The position numbers and the translations under genes were made by a program. This document shows, piece by piece, positions 46,101 through 56,009 of a stretch of DNA of 64,000 nt. The first letter of the stretch is position 1. The number at the start of each line of letters is the position of its first letter. Source of the DNA: Rhodopseudomonas palustris HaA2 (GTDB lineage Bacteria > Pseudomonadota > Alphaproteobacteria > Rhizobiales > Xanthobacteraceae); contig NC_007778.1 in NCBI RefSeq assembly GCF_000013365.1, positions 2,108,001-2,172,000 on the forward strand, given 5' to 3'. The notes beneath the pieces were generated by a model. The model was not told the DNA's origin. It was given only the letters and a program-made list of their open reading frames with translations, and ran no database searches.

Positions 46101-46487
46101 GAACCAGTCGTGCTGGTCGGAGGTGTGATTGATGACGAGTTCGGTGATGACGCGCAGATTGCGCTTCTTGGCCTCGACGATGAAGCGGCGGAAGTCCTTC
46201 ATCGTGCCGAAGTCCGGATTGATCGAGCCGTAGTCGGCGATGTCGTAGCCGTCGTCGCGCTGCGGCGAGGGGTAGAACGGCAGCAGCCACAGCGCGGTGA
46301 CGCCGAGGTCCTGGAGGTAATCCAGCTTCTCGGTGAGGCCGGCGAAGTCGCCGATGCCGTCATTGTTGCTGTCGGCGAAGGCCTTGACGTGGAGCTGGTA
46401 GATGATCGCGTCCTTGTACCAAAGCTCGTTGGTGGCGTCGGCTTGGGCGCGGGAATCGGTCGAGTCGATCGGCGACATCACGTTCAT
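43185..46487 (-). CDS. treS: Trehalose synthase-maltokinase fusion (TreS-Mak)
   Basis: A bifunctional protein of 1100 residues. Residues ~20-560 are TreS (GH13), interconverting trehalose and maltose: [15 protein letters not shown], nucleophile Asp219 in [12 protein letters not shown], acid region [14 protein letters not shown] and [18 protein letters not shown]. Residues ~600-1100 are maltokinase (Pep2-like), which phosphorylates maltose to maltose 1-phosphate: [26 protein letters not shown] and [17 protein letters not shown]. The fusion couples the two steps that supply GlgE, encoded directly upstream (11-base gap). The start has GAGGAG upstream; ATG 46478 is an alternative. Confidence 0.96.
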   Translation of the reverse strand: MNVMSPIDSTDSRAQADATNELWYKDAIIYQLHVKAFADSNNDGIGDFAGLTEKLDYLQDLGVTALWLLPFYPSPQRDDGYDIADYGSINPDFGTMKDFRRFIVEAKKRNLRVITELVINHTSDQHDWFKRARRSGKGSSARDWYVWSDSDQKYQGTRIIFTDTEKSNWTWDPEAGQYYWHRFFSHQPDLNFDNPHVVGAVVKVMKRWLDTGVDGFRLDAIPYLCERDGTNNENLPETHAVIKTLRAELDAYAKGKVLLAEANQWPEDVQEYFGDSDECHMAYHFPLMPRIYMAIAQEDRFPITDIMRQTPEIPANCQWAMFLRNHDELTLEMVTDVERDYLWTTYAADPRARINVGIRRRLAPLMDNDRRKIELMNSLLLSFPGTPIIYYGDEIGMGDNIYLGDRNGVRTPMQWSSDRNGGFSRADPARLYAPPIMDPVYGYASVNVEAQARSLSSLLSATKRLISVRKSTLAFGRGTMTFIRPVNRSVLSYVRQYEDEVILCVANLSRSAQATELDLSPWKDRVPQEMLGRTKFPAIGELPYMITLAPYGFYWFKLEERDTSEHVAPAATVPEFETLVVPLGSTWMTLARTRGVFERDVLPAYLSRTRWFPERSPRAIQPHLTSAIPFSITHDNRPWLTFFEATVRGVNTRYVLPMQIDWVRFDRERYNPRAFAAVRQGAREGTLLDVAADTEFTTLLLDNLRESLVVENDGDRLEFRPGSRLADKPAGPYNHIRAVDTEQSNSTALVDESYVVKLYRRLESGINPEIEMGRFLSEVAGYSNTPSLLGSVELVEGDKVSAIAVVHDFVANQGDGWTVTSGYLDRYVDDQRLLINTEEDSASDELAPYLRYMQQTGKRVAEMHIALAGHPEVDDFAPVPIADDDARSWTEAVTANAGRVLDELARKRDGLRDADRALIDDLLAQRNGLSEGLRGLFGSAGGLKIRHHGDFHLGQMLIVKDDIFIIDFEGEPRRSQAERRAKAPAARDVAGLIRSIDYSTTAALERAQKALVDESGKIAAALDVWRTRSTEAFLAAYRETMADSPVWPVDRAAADQILDFFLIEKALYEIEYELAYRPDWLRVPLAGILRILTRQPEENS

Positions 46488-46498
46488 GGTTGCGCTCC

Positions 46499-48454
46499 TC
46501 ACGCCAGGCAGCGGAAAAGCAGCGCAGGATCGCGTTGCGGATCGATCCGTAGCGTGAGGCCGCCCCATTCCACGGCGTGCCGCTCGCCGGTGAGCAGATT
46601 CTCGACCGCCACGACCGGGCGGCGCTCGCCGCCGACCTCGACCTGGGTGTCGCCGAGCGGAAACCAGAATTCATGGAAATCGCGCGACAGCGCGATCGCG
46701 ACGGCCACGACGTTGGTCAGGTCCGTTGAGTATTTGACGAAGCCGGTCACGTTGGGATCCTGGATATCCACGAAGCGAAGATTGCTCGTCTGCTGAAGCG
46801 CCGGATTGTTGCGGCGGGCCTGATTGATCTCGCGGATATAAGGCTTGATATTGCCCGGTCTGTCCCAGTCGCGGACCTTGATCTCGTATTTTTCGGAATC
46901 GAGATACTCCTCCTTGCCGGGGATCGGCGCGTGTTCGATCAGCTCGAAGCCGTTATAGATGCCATAGGTCGATGACAGCATCGCGGCGAGCGCAAGGCGG
47001 GATTTGAACATCCACGGCTCGCCGCCCTGCAGATGGTAGGGGAGGATGTCCGGGGTATTGACGAAGAAATTCGGGCGGTAGAAATCACGCTCCGGATAGC
47101 CTGTCAGTTCGCGCAAGTATTCCTCGATCTCCCACTTCTGCGTCCGCCAGGTGAAGTAGGTGTAGGACTGGCTGAAGCCGAGTTTGGCGAGCCCCTTCAT
47201 CAGCTTCGGCCGGGTGAAGGCCTCGGCGAGAAACAGCACGTCGGGGTGAGCGAGCTGAACCTCGTGGATCAGCCATTCCCAGAACCGCAGCGGCTTGGTG
47301 TGCGGGTTGTCCACCCGAAAGATCTTCACGCCGTGGTCGACCCAGAACAGGATCACGTCGCGCAGCGCATTCCACAGCGAGCCGGCGTCCTCGCAGGTGA
47401 AATCCGGATTGACGATGTCCTCGTATTTCTTCGGCGGGTTCTCGGCGTATTTCATCGAGCCGTCGGGACGGCGCTTGAACCAGTCCGGATGCTGCTTCAG
47501 CCACGGGTGATCCGGCGAGCATTGCACCGCGATGTCGAGCGCGATCTCGACGTTCACCAGCTTGCAGGCTTCGACCAGCGCGTGGAAATCGTCGAGCGTG
47601 CCGAGCTCGGGATGCACCGCGTCGTGGCCGCCTTCCTCAGCACCGATCGCATAGGGGCTGCCCGGATCGCCGGGGTCGGCCTTCAGCGAGTTGTTGCGGC
47701 CTTTGCGATTGACGCGGCCGATCGGGTGGATCGGCGTGAAATACAGCACATCGAAGCCCATCGCCGCGATGTCCGGCAACCTTGCGATGCAGTCGCGGAA
47801 GGTGCCGTGCTGGCCGGGCACCGTGCTCTGGCTGCGCGGCACCATCTCGTACCACGCTCCGCAGCGGGCGCGTTCGCGGTCGATCATCAGCGGCAGCAGC
47901 GCGGAGCGGGTGACGTCCGGCCGCGCCTGGCTTTCGGCCATCGCGTCGCGCAATTCGGGGGTGAGCAAAGGCGCCACGTCGCCGGTCTGCAGATAGTCCT
48001 CGCATTGCCGCTGAATAACGGTCAGCGCTTCGTGCCCGCCGTTCAGAGCTTTGGTCAGCATCCCGGCGCCTTCCAGCGCGTCGAGTGCGACGTCTTGCCC
48101 CGCCTTCTGCTTCAGCTCGATGCCGTGCCGCCAGGTCGCGAATTCGTCGGTCCACGCTTCGATCGCATAGACATATCGTCCAATATGATCGGGCACGAAG
48201 GAGGCGGTCCAGCGATCGTTGACGACGTGACGCATCGGGACGCGCTGCCAATCCTGATCCTGCTCGCGCCGCCAGACCAGCGCCGCAGCGATCACCTCGT
48301 GACCGTCGCGATACACGTCCGCCCAGATCTCGATGGGCTCGCCGACAACCCGCTTGACGGGAAATCGGCCGCTGTCGATGATCGGGAAGATATCTTCAAT
48401 TTGGAAAGCGCCGCCAGCCGAGACGGTCTGGAATGCTTGAGTCGATCTGTTCAC
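46499..48454 (-). CDS. glgE: Maltose-1-phosphate maltosyltransferase GlgE
   Basis: A GH13_3 enzyme that extends alpha-1,4-glucan with maltosyl units from maltose 1-phosphate. It carries FQIEDIFPIIDSGRFPVKRV at the N terminus, VLYFTPIHPIGRVNRKGRNN, the nucleophile Asp382 in KIFRVDNPHTKPLRFWEW and Glu411 in LFLAEAFTRPK. With GTG at 48454 it has 651 residues, the usual size. A longer TTG start is possible but has no family support, and the ribosome site before the GTG is poor. It is the first gene of the leftward operon. Confidence 0.94.
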   Translation of the reverse strand: MNRSTQAFQTVSAGGAFQIEDIFPIIDSGRFPVKRVVGEPIEIWADVYRDGHEVIAAALVWRREQDQDWQRVPMRHVVNDRWTASFVPDHIGRYVYAIEAWTDEFATWRHGIELKQKAGQDVALDALEGAGMLTKALNGGHEALTVIQRQCEDYLQTGDVAPLLTPELRDAMAESQARPDVTRSALLPLMIDRERARCGAWYEMVPRSQSTVPGQHGTFRDCIARLPDIAAMGFDVLYFTPIHPIGRVNRKGRNNSLKADPGDPGSPYAIGAEEGGHDAVHPELGTLDDFHALVEACKLVNVEIALDIAVQCSPDHPWLKQHPDWFKRRPDGSMKYAENPPKKYEDIVNPDFTCEDAGSLWNALRDVILFWVDHGVKIFRVDNPHTKPLRFWEWLIHEVQLAHPDVLFLAEAFTRPKLMKGLAKLGFSQSYTYFTWRTQKWEIEEYLRELTGYPERDFYRPNFFVNTPDILPYHLQGGEPWMFKSRLALAAMLSSTYGIYNGFELIEHAPIPGKEEYLDSEKYEIKVRDWDRPGNIKPYIREINQARRNNPALQQTSNLRFVDIQDPNVTGFVKYSTDLTNVVAVAIALSRDFHEFWFPLGDTQVEVGGERRPVVAVENLLTGERHAVEWGGLTLRIDPQRDPALLFRCLA

Positions 48455-48544
48455 GTGATGCGATAGGACCGTAGCCCTATTTCCCTGGAAGTCGAACAAC
48501 GCCCGGTCGTCTCGTAACAAAGCCTCAGGAACGGCAAAGTTCCC

Positions 48545-48569
48545 GGAACTCACTCTACGCAATCGCGTT
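48545..48569 (+). promoter_or_regulatory. EcfG-type promoter upstream of malQ (perfect consensus)
   Basis: GGAAC (48545-48549), exactly 16 bases, CGTT (48566-48569), an exact match to the alphaproteobacterial general stress promoter. It lies between glgE and malQ and points to malQ, whose ATG is 72 bases downstream. An overlapping GGAAC on the other strand (48543-48539) with CTTT after 16 bases could serve glgE but is weaker. Confidence 0.6.
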
Positions 48570-48641
48570 GCAGACGACTATCCTCTTCGGAATTGGCGGA
48601 TTCGCCGCGCACCCCGCGCGGCGACGCAGACAGCGTGCCTG

Positions 48642-50615
48642 ATGGATTTATTGACCAAAGCTGCAGAACTCGGAATTCAAACCGAATTCTTCGATGGGCA
48701 GGGGCAGCGCCACGTCACTCCGCCCGACGCCCTCAAGATCGTTCTCGATGCGATGCCGGTGCGGTCGACGCATCGATTGCTCGACCGGATCGCCGTTGTT
48801 CGGGCCGGGGAAGAGGCTGCTGCAGATCTGAGCGATGCAGCGGTCTTGCCGGTGGCGTGGAAAATTGTCGCAGGCGACGCCTGCGTGGCGGAAGGGACGA
48901 CCCAGCAGCGCCGCGTCACCTGGCCGTCGCATTTGCCGGTCGGCAGCTATCGTCTGCATCTTTCAGACGCGGGCGGTCACACTGAGGAGGCGCCGCTCCT
49001 GGTGACGCCGCCCACCGCCTTTCGCGGCGAGTTCGATCGCTCCTGGATCATCGCGGTGCAACTCTACGGACTGCGCTCCGCGCGCAATTGGGGCATCGGC
49101 GACTTCACCGATCTGGCGCGATTGATCGAGATTGCGGCCGGATGGGGCGCAGGCGGCATCGGCCTCAATCCGTTGCATGCGCTGTTCGACGATCGGCCGG
49201 GCGACTGCAGTCCGTATTCGCCCAACAGCCGCATGTTTCTCAACCCGCTGTATATCGATGTCGAGCGACTGCCCGAATTCAAACTCGCCGATCTGCCGGG
49301 CGCCGCGGACGCGCTCGCGCCGCTGCGCGACGCGGAACTGATCGACTATCCGAAATCGGCCGATCTCAAATGGCGTGCGCTACGGATGGCTCACGCGGCG
49401 TTTCGCGCCGCGCCGGCGCCGGATCGACGCGCCGCGTTCGAGGCCTTTCGCCGCGAGCGCGCTCCGCTGCTGACCCGGTTCGCCTGCTTCGAGGCGCTGA
49501 GGCATCGGTTCGCCAAGCCGTGGTGGGAATGGCCGGATGAATGGCAGCATCCCGACGATGTCCGTTGCGCCCGCTTGCGTGACGGTGCCGACGGCGCCGA
49601 GATCGAATTCATCGAATACGTCCAATGGTGCGCCGACGATCAGTTGCGCGCCTGCCACGACCTCGCTGCCGCGCGCGGCATGGATGTCGGGCTTTATCTC
49701 GACGTTGCGGTCGGCGTGCAGAGCGACGGCTTCGACGCCTGGAACGAGCAGGTCGCGATCTCCCGGCATCTGTCGGTCGGCGCGCCGCCGGACCAGTTGA
49801 ACTCGGCCGGGCAAAACTGGGGCCTCGCGGGCTTCAACGCCGCGGGGCTCGAACTCACCGGCTTTGCGTCGTTCCGCGAGATGCTGCGCGCCTCGATGCG
49901 CTATGCCGGCGCGATCCGGCTCGATCATGTTCTCGGCTTGAACCGGCTGTATCTGGTGCCGCACGGCTACGCCGCCGACAGCGGCGTGTATGTGCAGATG
50001 CCGTTCGAAGCGCTGCTGGCGGTCACCGCGCAGGAGAGTGTCGCCAATCGCTGCGTGGTGATCGGCGAGGATCTCGGCACGGTGCCGGAAGGCTTCCGCG
50101 AGCGCCTGGCGGCGTGGGGCGTGTGGTCGTATCGCGTGATGATGTTCGAGCGCGACTTCCATCAGGGGTGGTTCTTCGGCGTCGATCATTATCTGCCGGA
50201 GGCGCTGGTGACCTTCAACACCCACGACCTCGCGACCTATTCGGGCTGGCGCGCCTCGACAGACCTGCAGTTCAAGCATTCGGTGGGGATCGATCCCGGC
50301 GAGAGCGACGATGCCAGGCGATACGCCTTCGCGATGCTCGGCGACGTGCTGCGGCAGCAGGGCATCGAACAGGAGGATATCTATGCGGTGCTCACCTTCC
50401 TGGCGCGAACCCGGTCGCGACTGCTGGCGATCTCGCTCGAAGATCTGCTCGGCGTGATCGATCAGCCCAACGTGCCCGGCACCGTGTTCCAGCATCCGAA
50501 CTGGCGCCGTCGCCTGCCGCGCGCGCTGGACGAGATCGCGTCGGCGATCAATCAGCAGGCGCTGTCCGCCGCGACGCGGGAGCGCCGGTCCGCGGTGACA
50601 TCCGTTGCCGGGTAG
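48642..50615 (+). CDS. malQ: 4-alpha-glucanotransferase (amylomaltase) MalQ
   Basis: A 657-residue GH77 enzyme that disproportionates maltodextrins and releases glucose. It has an N-terminal extension domain (~1-130). The GH77 barrel includes VQLYGLRSARNWGIGDFTD, YSPNSRMFLNPLYIDVE, the nucleophile AIRLDHVLGLNRLYLVP, the acid VVIGEDLGTVPEGFR and ALVTFNTHDLATYSGW. The ATG at 48642 is the only good start, though its ribosome site is weak. It overlaps the next gene by 11 bases and is divergent from the glgE operon. Confidence 0.95.
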   Translation: MDLLTKAAELGIQTEFFDGQGQRHVTPPDALKIVLDAMPVRSTHRLLDRIAVVRAGEEAAADLSDAAVLPVAWKIVAGDACVAEGTTQQRRVTWPSHLPVGSYRLHLSDAGGHTEEAPLLVTPPTAFRGEFDRSWIIAVQLYGLRSARNWGIGDFTDLARLIEIAAGWGAGGIGLNPLHALFDDRPGDCSPYSPNSRMFLNPLYIDVERLPEFKLADLPGAADALAPLRDAELIDYPKSADLKWRALRMAHAAFRAAPAPDRRAAFEAFRRERAPLLTRFACFEALRHRFAKPWWEWPDEWQHPDDVRCARLRDGADGAEIEFIEYVQWCADDQLRACHDLAAARGMDVGLYLDVAVGVQSDGFDAWNEQVAISRHLSVGAPPDQLNSAGQNWGLAGFNAAGLELTGFASFREMLRASMRYAGAIRLDHVLGLNRLYLVPHGYAADSGVYVQMPFEALLAVTAQESVANRCVVIGEDLGTVPEGFRERLAAWGVWSYRVMMFERDFHQGWFFGVDHYLPEALVTFNTHDLATYSGWRASTDLQFKHSVGIDPGESDDARRYAFAMLGDVLRQQGIEQEDIYAVLTFLARTRSRLLAISLEDLLGVIDQPNVPGTVFQHPNWRRRLPRALDEIASAINQQALSAATRERRSAVTSVAG

Positions 50616-52410
50616 GATCGAAGACTATGCGCTGATCGGCGATTGCGAAACCTCGGCACTGGTCGGTCGCAATGGATCGATCGACTGGCTGTGCTGGCCG
50701 TCGTTCGATTCCGACGCCTGCTTCGCAGCTTTATTGGGCGATGAAAATCACGGCCACTGGCAGATCGGCCCGTCGCAGGAGCTCAGGACGACGACGCGGC
50801 GCTATCGCGGCGACAGTCTGATCCTCGAGACGCAATTCGAGACCGACACCGGAACCGTCACGCTGATCGATTTCATGCCGATCCGCGGCAAGGCGTCGGA
50901 CATCGTGCGCCTGGTCCGCGGCGACGCCGGAAAAGTCGAGATGCGCATGCATCTGGTGCTGCGCTTCGGCTTCGGCGTCAACATTCCGTGGGTCAAGCGC
51001 GGCGAGAAGCCGGGTGAATTGCTGGCGATCTGCGGTCCGGACATGACGGTGCTGCGCTCGCCCGTGCGCACCCACGGCGAAGGCCTGACGACGGTCGCTG
51101 AATTCGTGGTGAGCGAAGGCGACACGGTGCCGTTCGTGATGACCTACGGCGCGTCGCACCTGCCGTTGCCCGGCACGATCGATCCGATCGCCGCACTGCG
51201 CGACACCGAGGAGTTCTGGTCGGACTGGACCGGCCAATGCACGTACACCGGCGAGTATCGCGATTTGGTGATGCGGTCGCTGATCACGCTGAAGGCGCTG
51301 ACCTTCGCGCCCACCGGCGGCATCGTCGCGGCGCCGACGACGTCGCTGCCGGAGCAACTGGGCGGCGCGCGCAATTGGGACTATCGGTTCTGCTGGCTGC
51401 GCGATGCGACCTTCACGCTGTTCGCGCTGATGAACAACGGCTACACCGCGGAGGCTGCGGCCTGGCACGGCTGGCTGCTGCGCGCAGCCGCCGGCGCGCC
51501 GGCCAAATTGCAGATCATGTACTCGATCGACGGCCATCGCCGGCTGCTGGAATGGCAGGCCGACTGGCTCCCCGGCTACGAGGGGGCGCAGCCGGTGCGG
51601 ATCGGCAATGCGGCCCACGCGCAACTGCAGCTCGACGTCTACGGCGAGCTGATCGACGCCTTCCACCAATGGCGGATGGCTGGGATCGAACTCGACGGCG
51701 ATTCCTGGGCGATGGAATGCGCCGTACTCAAGCATCTGTCGACGATCTGGAGTCAGCCGGACAGCGGCATCTGGGAGCGCCGCGGCCCGGCCAAACATTA
51801 CGTCTTCTCGAAGGTGATGACCTGGGTCGCTTTCGATCGCGGCATCAAAAGCGCGGAAAAATTCGGCCTCAAGGCGCCGCTGGCGGCATGGCGCGCGCTG
51901 CGCGACGAGATTCATCGCGACGTCTGCGCCAAGGGCTTCGATGCGAAACAGAATGCCTTCGTCGATCACTACGGCGCCGACGTGCTGGACGCCAGCGTGC
52001 TGTTGATCCCCGCGGTCGGCTTCCTGCCGCCGGACGACCCGCGCGTGCGCGGCACGGTCGCGGCGATCGAGGCCCACATGATTCATGATGGATTCGTGCT
52101 GCGCCACGATCCGCGCGAAACCCCCGACGAACCGCTTCCGGTCGAAGGCGCGTTCCTCGCCTGCAGCCTGTGGCTGGCCGACGCCTATGTGTTCGACGGC
52201 AGGATCGACCAAGCCAAGGTGCTGTTCGATCGCGTCGTCGGCATCGCCAACGACGTCGGCCTTCTCGCCGAGGAATATGATTCCGTTGCCGGCCGGCAGA
52301 CGGGCAATTTCCCGCAGGCGCTCACTCACATCGCGCTGATCATCACCGCCAATAATCTCAGCGCGGCGAAGGCCGCAACCGGCAAGCCGGCGGTGCAGCG
52401 CTCGAAATAG
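50605..52410 (+). CDS. GH15 family glucoamylase/trehalase-like hydrolase
   Basis: A 601-residue GH15 protein: RIEDYALIGDCETSALVGRN and SIDWLCWPSFDSDACFAALL at the N terminus, then the (alpha/alpha)6 barrel with GARNWDYRFCWLRDATFTLF, KVMTWVAFDRGIKSAEKFG and the general-base region LLAEEYDSVAGRQTGNFPQA. Bacterial relatives include both glucoamylases and trehalases, and the trehalose locus makes either role reasonable. There is no signal peptide, so it is cytosolic. The start is TTG at 50605 inside the malQ end; no closer ATG preserves the conserved N terminus. Confidence 0.9.
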   Translation: MPGRIEDYALIGDCETSALVGRNGSIDWLCWPSFDSDACFAALLGDENHGHWQIGPSQELRTTTRRYRGDSLILETQFETDTGTVTLIDFMPIRGKASDIVRLVRGDAGKVEMRMHLVLRFGFGVNIPWVKRGEKPGELLAICGPDMTVLRSPVRTHGEGLTTVAEFVVSEGDTVPFVMTYGASHLPLPGTIDPIAALRDTEEFWSDWTGQCTYTGEYRDLVMRSLITLKALTFAPTGGIVAAPTTSLPEQLGGARNWDYRFCWLRDATFTLFALMNNGYTAEAAAWHGWLLRAAAGAPAKLQIMYSIDGHRRLLEWQADWLPGYEGAQPVRIGNAAHAQLQLDVYGELIDAFHQWRMAGIELDGDSWAMECAVLKHLSTIWSQPDSGIWERRGPAKHYVFSKVMTWVAFDRGIKSAEKFGLKAPLAAWRALRDEIHRDVCAKGFDAKQNAFVDHYGADVLDASVLLIPAVGFLPPDDPRVRGTVAAIEAHMIHDGFVLRHDPRETPDEPLPVEGAFLACSLWLADAYVFDGRIDQAKVLFDRVVGIANDVGLLAEEYDSVAGRQTGNFPQALTHIALIITANNLSAAKAATGKPAVQRSK

Positions 52411-52420
52411 GCGCCCGCCC

Positions 52421-53233
52421 TCACATCTGCGCGTTGCGGGCGAGGATGAAGTCGATCGCCGCCGCGAAGCCGGCGTCGTCGTTCGTGGCGGTGACGTGCG
52501 ACGCGAGCCGCTTGACGTCGTCGGTGGCGTTGCCCATCGCGATCGGAAGGCCCGACACGCGAAACATCGCCAGATCGTTCTGCATGTCGCCGAGCGTGGC
52601 GATCGCGTCCGTCGCGATCCCGAGCCGCCTCGCCATCGCCTGCACGAAGGTGCCCTTGCTCTGACCGGGTGGGGTGACGTCGAGGTAGTAGTCCTGCGAG
52701 CGGATCGCCAGCGCGGCGTCGCCGAGCGCCGCCTGCAATTCCTGTTCGCAGCGCGCCACCAGCGCGAAATCCGGACTGGCGCCGACGATCTTGCAGGCCT
52801 TGTCGGCCAGCGGCGCGAAGTCGTCGAGCCGGGTCGGATCGAACCGGATGGTGCGCTGCTCGTGCGGCACGTATTTGCCGTCGTCGCGGCGGATGTACCA
52901 ATTGTCGTTGGTGAAGAGCCAGGCGTCGATGCCGTAGCGCTCGAGCAGATCGAGGCTGGTCTTCACCGCCGCCGCGGGAATGAGGTGCTGCTCGATCACC
53001 GCGAGCGACGGCTCAACGATCGAACTGCCGTTGAACGGCCCGAGCGGCAGCGTGATGCCGAGCGGATCGCTGAACATCCGCATCCCGACCGGCGGCCGGC
53101 TCGACGTCAGCGTGAAGCCGAGGCCGGCCTGCCGCAGCTTCGCCACCGCGGCGCGGGTCTGGTCGGTGAGGCGCTTGTCGGATGTCAGCAGCGTGCCGTC
53201 GACATCGGAGATCACCAGTGCGATGCGGCTCAT
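52421..53233 (-). CDS. Cof-type HAD-superfamily phosphatase
   Basis: A 270-residue HAD hydrolase with motif I LVISDVDGTLLTSDK, motif II FTLTSSRPP, the Lys of motif III in GQSKGTFVQAM and motif IV ATLGDMQNDLAMF. The type IIB cap lies in the middle (IDAWLFTNDNWYIRR). Such enzymes dephosphorylate sugar phosphates or cofactors. It is the last gene of the sugar-phosphate operon and overlaps gntK by 4 bases, which suggests a phosphosugar as substrate. It is convergent with the GH15 gene. Confidence 0.87.
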   Translation of the reverse strand: MSRIALVISDVDGTLLTSDKRLTDQTRAAVAKLRQAGLGFTLTSSRPPVGMRMFSDPLGITLPLGPFNGSSIVEPSLAVIEQHLIPAAAVKTSLDLLERYGIDAWLFTNDNWYIRRDDGKYVPHEQRTIRFDPTRLDDFAPLADKACKIVGASPDFALVARCEQELQAALGDAALAIRSQDYYLDVTPPGQSKGTFVQAMARRLGIATDAIATLGDMQNDLAMFRVSGLPIAMGNATDDVKRLASHVTATNDDAGFAAAIDFILARNAQM

Positions 53234-53766
53234 CGGTTCAAGGCCTGTTGCTGAGGGAGTTGGACGACGATGGCGTCGACGATTTGCGCGACCGACGCGT
53301 CGATGGTCACCGTGATGGCGCGCTCGTCGGGGGTGGGCTTCTCGAGCGTCGCGAACTGGCTGTCGAGCAGCCCCGCCGGCATGAAATGATCCTTGCGTGC
53401 CGCCATCCGCTGCGCGATTAGCTCGCGGCTGCCGTCGAGATAGACGATGCGGACGTCGTTGCGGCCGTGCACGAGGATATCGCGATACGCCCGCTTCAGC
53501 GCCGAGCAGCCGAACACGGCATGGTCGCCGCTGTCGGCGATCCGATCGATGTCCGCCGCGATCGCGCGCAGCCACGGCCATCGATCGTCGTCGGTCAGCG
53601 GCTGGCCGGCGCTCATCTTCGCGACATTGCCCGGAGGATGGAAGTCGTCGCCGTCCTGATAGGCCCAGCCGAGCCGCTCGGCGAGCCGTTCGCCGATGGT
53701 GCTCTTGCCGGAGCCGGACACGCCCATCACGATCAGGACGCGGGCTCGGGGATCGTCAGCGCTCAC
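53230..53766 (-). CDS. gntK: Gluconokinase GntK
   Basis: A 178-residue P-loop kinase that phosphorylates gluconate to 6-phosphogluconate. Walker A is MGVSGSGKSTIGERLA, then YQDGDDFHPPGNVAKMSAG, FGCSALKRAYRD and DHFMPAGLLDSQFATLE, all typical of GntK. It overlaps pgl by 11 bases upstream and the HAD gene by 4 downstream. Together with Gnd it lets external gluconate enter the pentose phosphate pathway. Confidence 0.94.
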   Translation of the reverse strand: MSADDPRARVLIVMGVSGSGKSTIGERLAERLGWAYQDGDDFHPPGNVAKMSAGQPLTDDDRWPWLRAIAADIDRIADSGDHAVFGCSALKRAYRDILVHGRNDVRIVYLDGSRELIAQRMAARKDHFMPAGLLDSQFATLEKPTPDERAITVTIDASVAQIVDAIVVQLPQQQALNR

Positions 53767-54502
53767 GAACGGTCTCCGGCAGCGCGTCCTCGGTGATCAG
53801 CCACACCGTCTCGCCGTTGGATCGGGCGCGGCTGGCCGGCAGATCGGCGCCCGCGAAGATGCGGCCGACGATCTCCCGCTTGGCCGCGCCGTGGACGAGG
53901 AACAGCATCTCGCTACACGACGCCAGCGCCGGAAAGGTGAGGGTGACGCGCGGCACGAACGGCGCGACATGCGCCGTGTCGACCCCAGCGGCCCAGCGAT
54001 CGGTCACCTCGAGCTGCGGCCAGCCGGGAAACAGCGACGCGGTGTGGCCGTCCGGGCCGACGCCGCCGAGCACCAGATCGAACAGCGGCCGCTTGGGATC
54101 CAGCGTTGCCGCGCCGTAGAACGCCTGCAAGTCGCGCGCGTAGCGCTGCGCGGCCTCGTCCGGGGTGGCGCTGTCGTGCGCCGGAATGGCGTGGATGTTC
54201 TGCGGCGGCGCGCGGCCGTCGAGCAGCACGCGCTTGATCGCGCCCATGTTGCTTAGCGGGCTATCGAACGGCACGAAGCGTTCGTCGCTGATGAACCAGT
54301 GCACGCGCGGCCATGGAATCCGATCGGCGAATTCGCCCGCGAGCAGTTCGAACATCCGCTGCGGCCCGGAGCCGCCGGTCAGGCAGATCGCCGGGCGCTC
54401 GTGATGCAGCGCGATGCGGGCGATCAGCCGCTGCGCCGCGACCCGCGCCAGCGCTTCGGCATCGGCAGCGGTGACGATCTGGCGATGATCGCCGACCTTC
54501 AT
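53756..54502 (-). CDS. pgl: 6-phosphogluconolactonase Pgl
   Basis: A 248-residue NagB-like lactonase of the oxidative pentose phosphate pathway. It contains ICLTGGSGPQRMFELL, HWFISDERFVPFDSPLSN and GGVGPDGHTASLFPGWPQL. It lies between zwf and gntK with overlaps on both sides (4 and 11 bases), so expression is strictly coordinated with the dehydrogenase that makes its substrate. Confidence 0.94.
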   Translation of the reverse strand: MKVGDHRQIVTAADAEALARVAAQRLIARIALHHERPAICLTGGSGPQRMFELLAGEFADRIPWPRVHWFISDERFVPFDSPLSNMGAIKRVLLDGRAPPQNIHAIPAHDSATPDEAAQRYARDLQAFYGAATLDPKRPLFDLVLGGVGPDGHTASLFPGWPQLEVTDRWAAGVDTAHVAPFVPRVTLTFPALASCSEMLFLVHGAAKREIVGRIFAGADLPASRARSNGETVWLITEDALPETVRER

Positions 54503-56009
54503 CTGGCCGAGCCGCGCCAGTTGCGGCCGTCGCGGGCGAGCAGGGTTTCGGCGTCCTGCGGGCCTTCGCTGCCGGCTTCGTAGGTCTGAAGCCCGTTGGC
54601 GCCCGCCCTCTCCCAGGCATCGAGGAACGGCTGCACCGCGCGCCAGCCGGCCTCGACGCCGTCGGCGCGCTGGAACAGGATGTTGTCGCCGATCATGCAG
54701 TCGTGCAGCAGCGTCTCGTAGCCGTTGCTCGGCGCGACCTTGAAGTAATCCTTGTAGCGGAAGCTCATCTCGACGCCGTCGATCGCGATCGTCGGGCCGG
54801 GAATCTTGGTGTTGAACTGCAGTGAAATGCCTTCGACCGGCTCGATCCCGATCACCAGATAGTTCTGCGACAATTGCTCCACCGGCGTGCAGCGGAACAT
54901 CGCGAACGGCGCCTGCTTGAACTTGATCGCGACCTCGGTACGCTTGGCGCCGAGCGCCTTGCCGGTGCGCAGATAGAACGGCACGCCGGCCCAGCGCCAG
55001 TTGTCGATCGTCAGCTTCAGCGCCGCATAGGTTTCGGTGGTGCTGCCTGGCGCGACATCCTTGACGCTGCGATAATCAGGGATCTCGGTGTCGCCGACCT
55101 TGCCGGCGATGTATTGTGCGCGGACCGAATTGCGCAGCGCTTCCTCTTCGTTCTGCACCTGAATCGCGGTGAGCACTTCGGCCTTGGCCGAGCGCACCGA
55201 ATGCGCGTTGAAATGCGCCGGCGGCTCCATCGCCACCAGCGACAGCAACTGGAACAGATGGTTCGGCACCATGTCGCGTAGCGCGCCGGTCTTGTCGTAG
55301 AAGCTGCCGCGATGGCCGACGCCAAGCTTTTCGTCGACGGTGATCTGGATGTGGTCGATATGATCCCTGTTCCAGATCGGCTCGAACATGCCGTTGGAAA
55401 AACGTAGCACCAGGATGTTCTGCACCGTCTCTTTGCCGAGATAATGATCGATCCGGTACAGATCGTGTTCGGCGACGATGCCGAGCAGATGGTCGTTCAG
55501 CGCTTTGGCGGAGGCGAGGTCGGTGCCGAACGGCTTCTCGACGATCAACCGGCGCCACGCCTGATCATTGCCCTGCAGCAGGCCGGCACGACCGAGTTCG
55601 GTCGCGATCGGCGCGAAGGCATCGGGCGGTGTCGCCAGATAGAACAGCCGGTTGCCGCCGGTGTTGCGATTGGCCTCGAGCTTTTCCAGCCGCTCGCGCA
55701 GCCGGTCGAACGAGGGCGGGTCGGACGGATCGGCGCTGACCGCCGTCACGCAGTACAGCAGCTTGTCGGCGACATCCTCGTTCACCGGCCGCGTCGCGAA
55801 TTTACGCAGGCCGTGCATCAGGCTGGCGCGCAGGTCCTCGCTCGACATCTCCGAGCGAGTGATGCCGACCACGCAGAATTTCTCCGGCAGCAGATCGGCT
55901 TCGGCGAGATTGTACAACGCCGGAACCACCAGGCGGTGAGTGAGGTCGCCGGTGACGCCGAAGATGACGAAGGCGCAGCCGTCCGGAACCTGTGGATTCG
56001 CCTGAGTGG

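Noticed and set aside
43632-46796. Long + strand open frame (over 1000 codons) opposite treS-mak
   Set aside because: Antisense open frames are expected in high-GC DNA. The composition (Arg, Val, Gly and His repeats) matches no family and the opposite strand encodes a clear enzyme.
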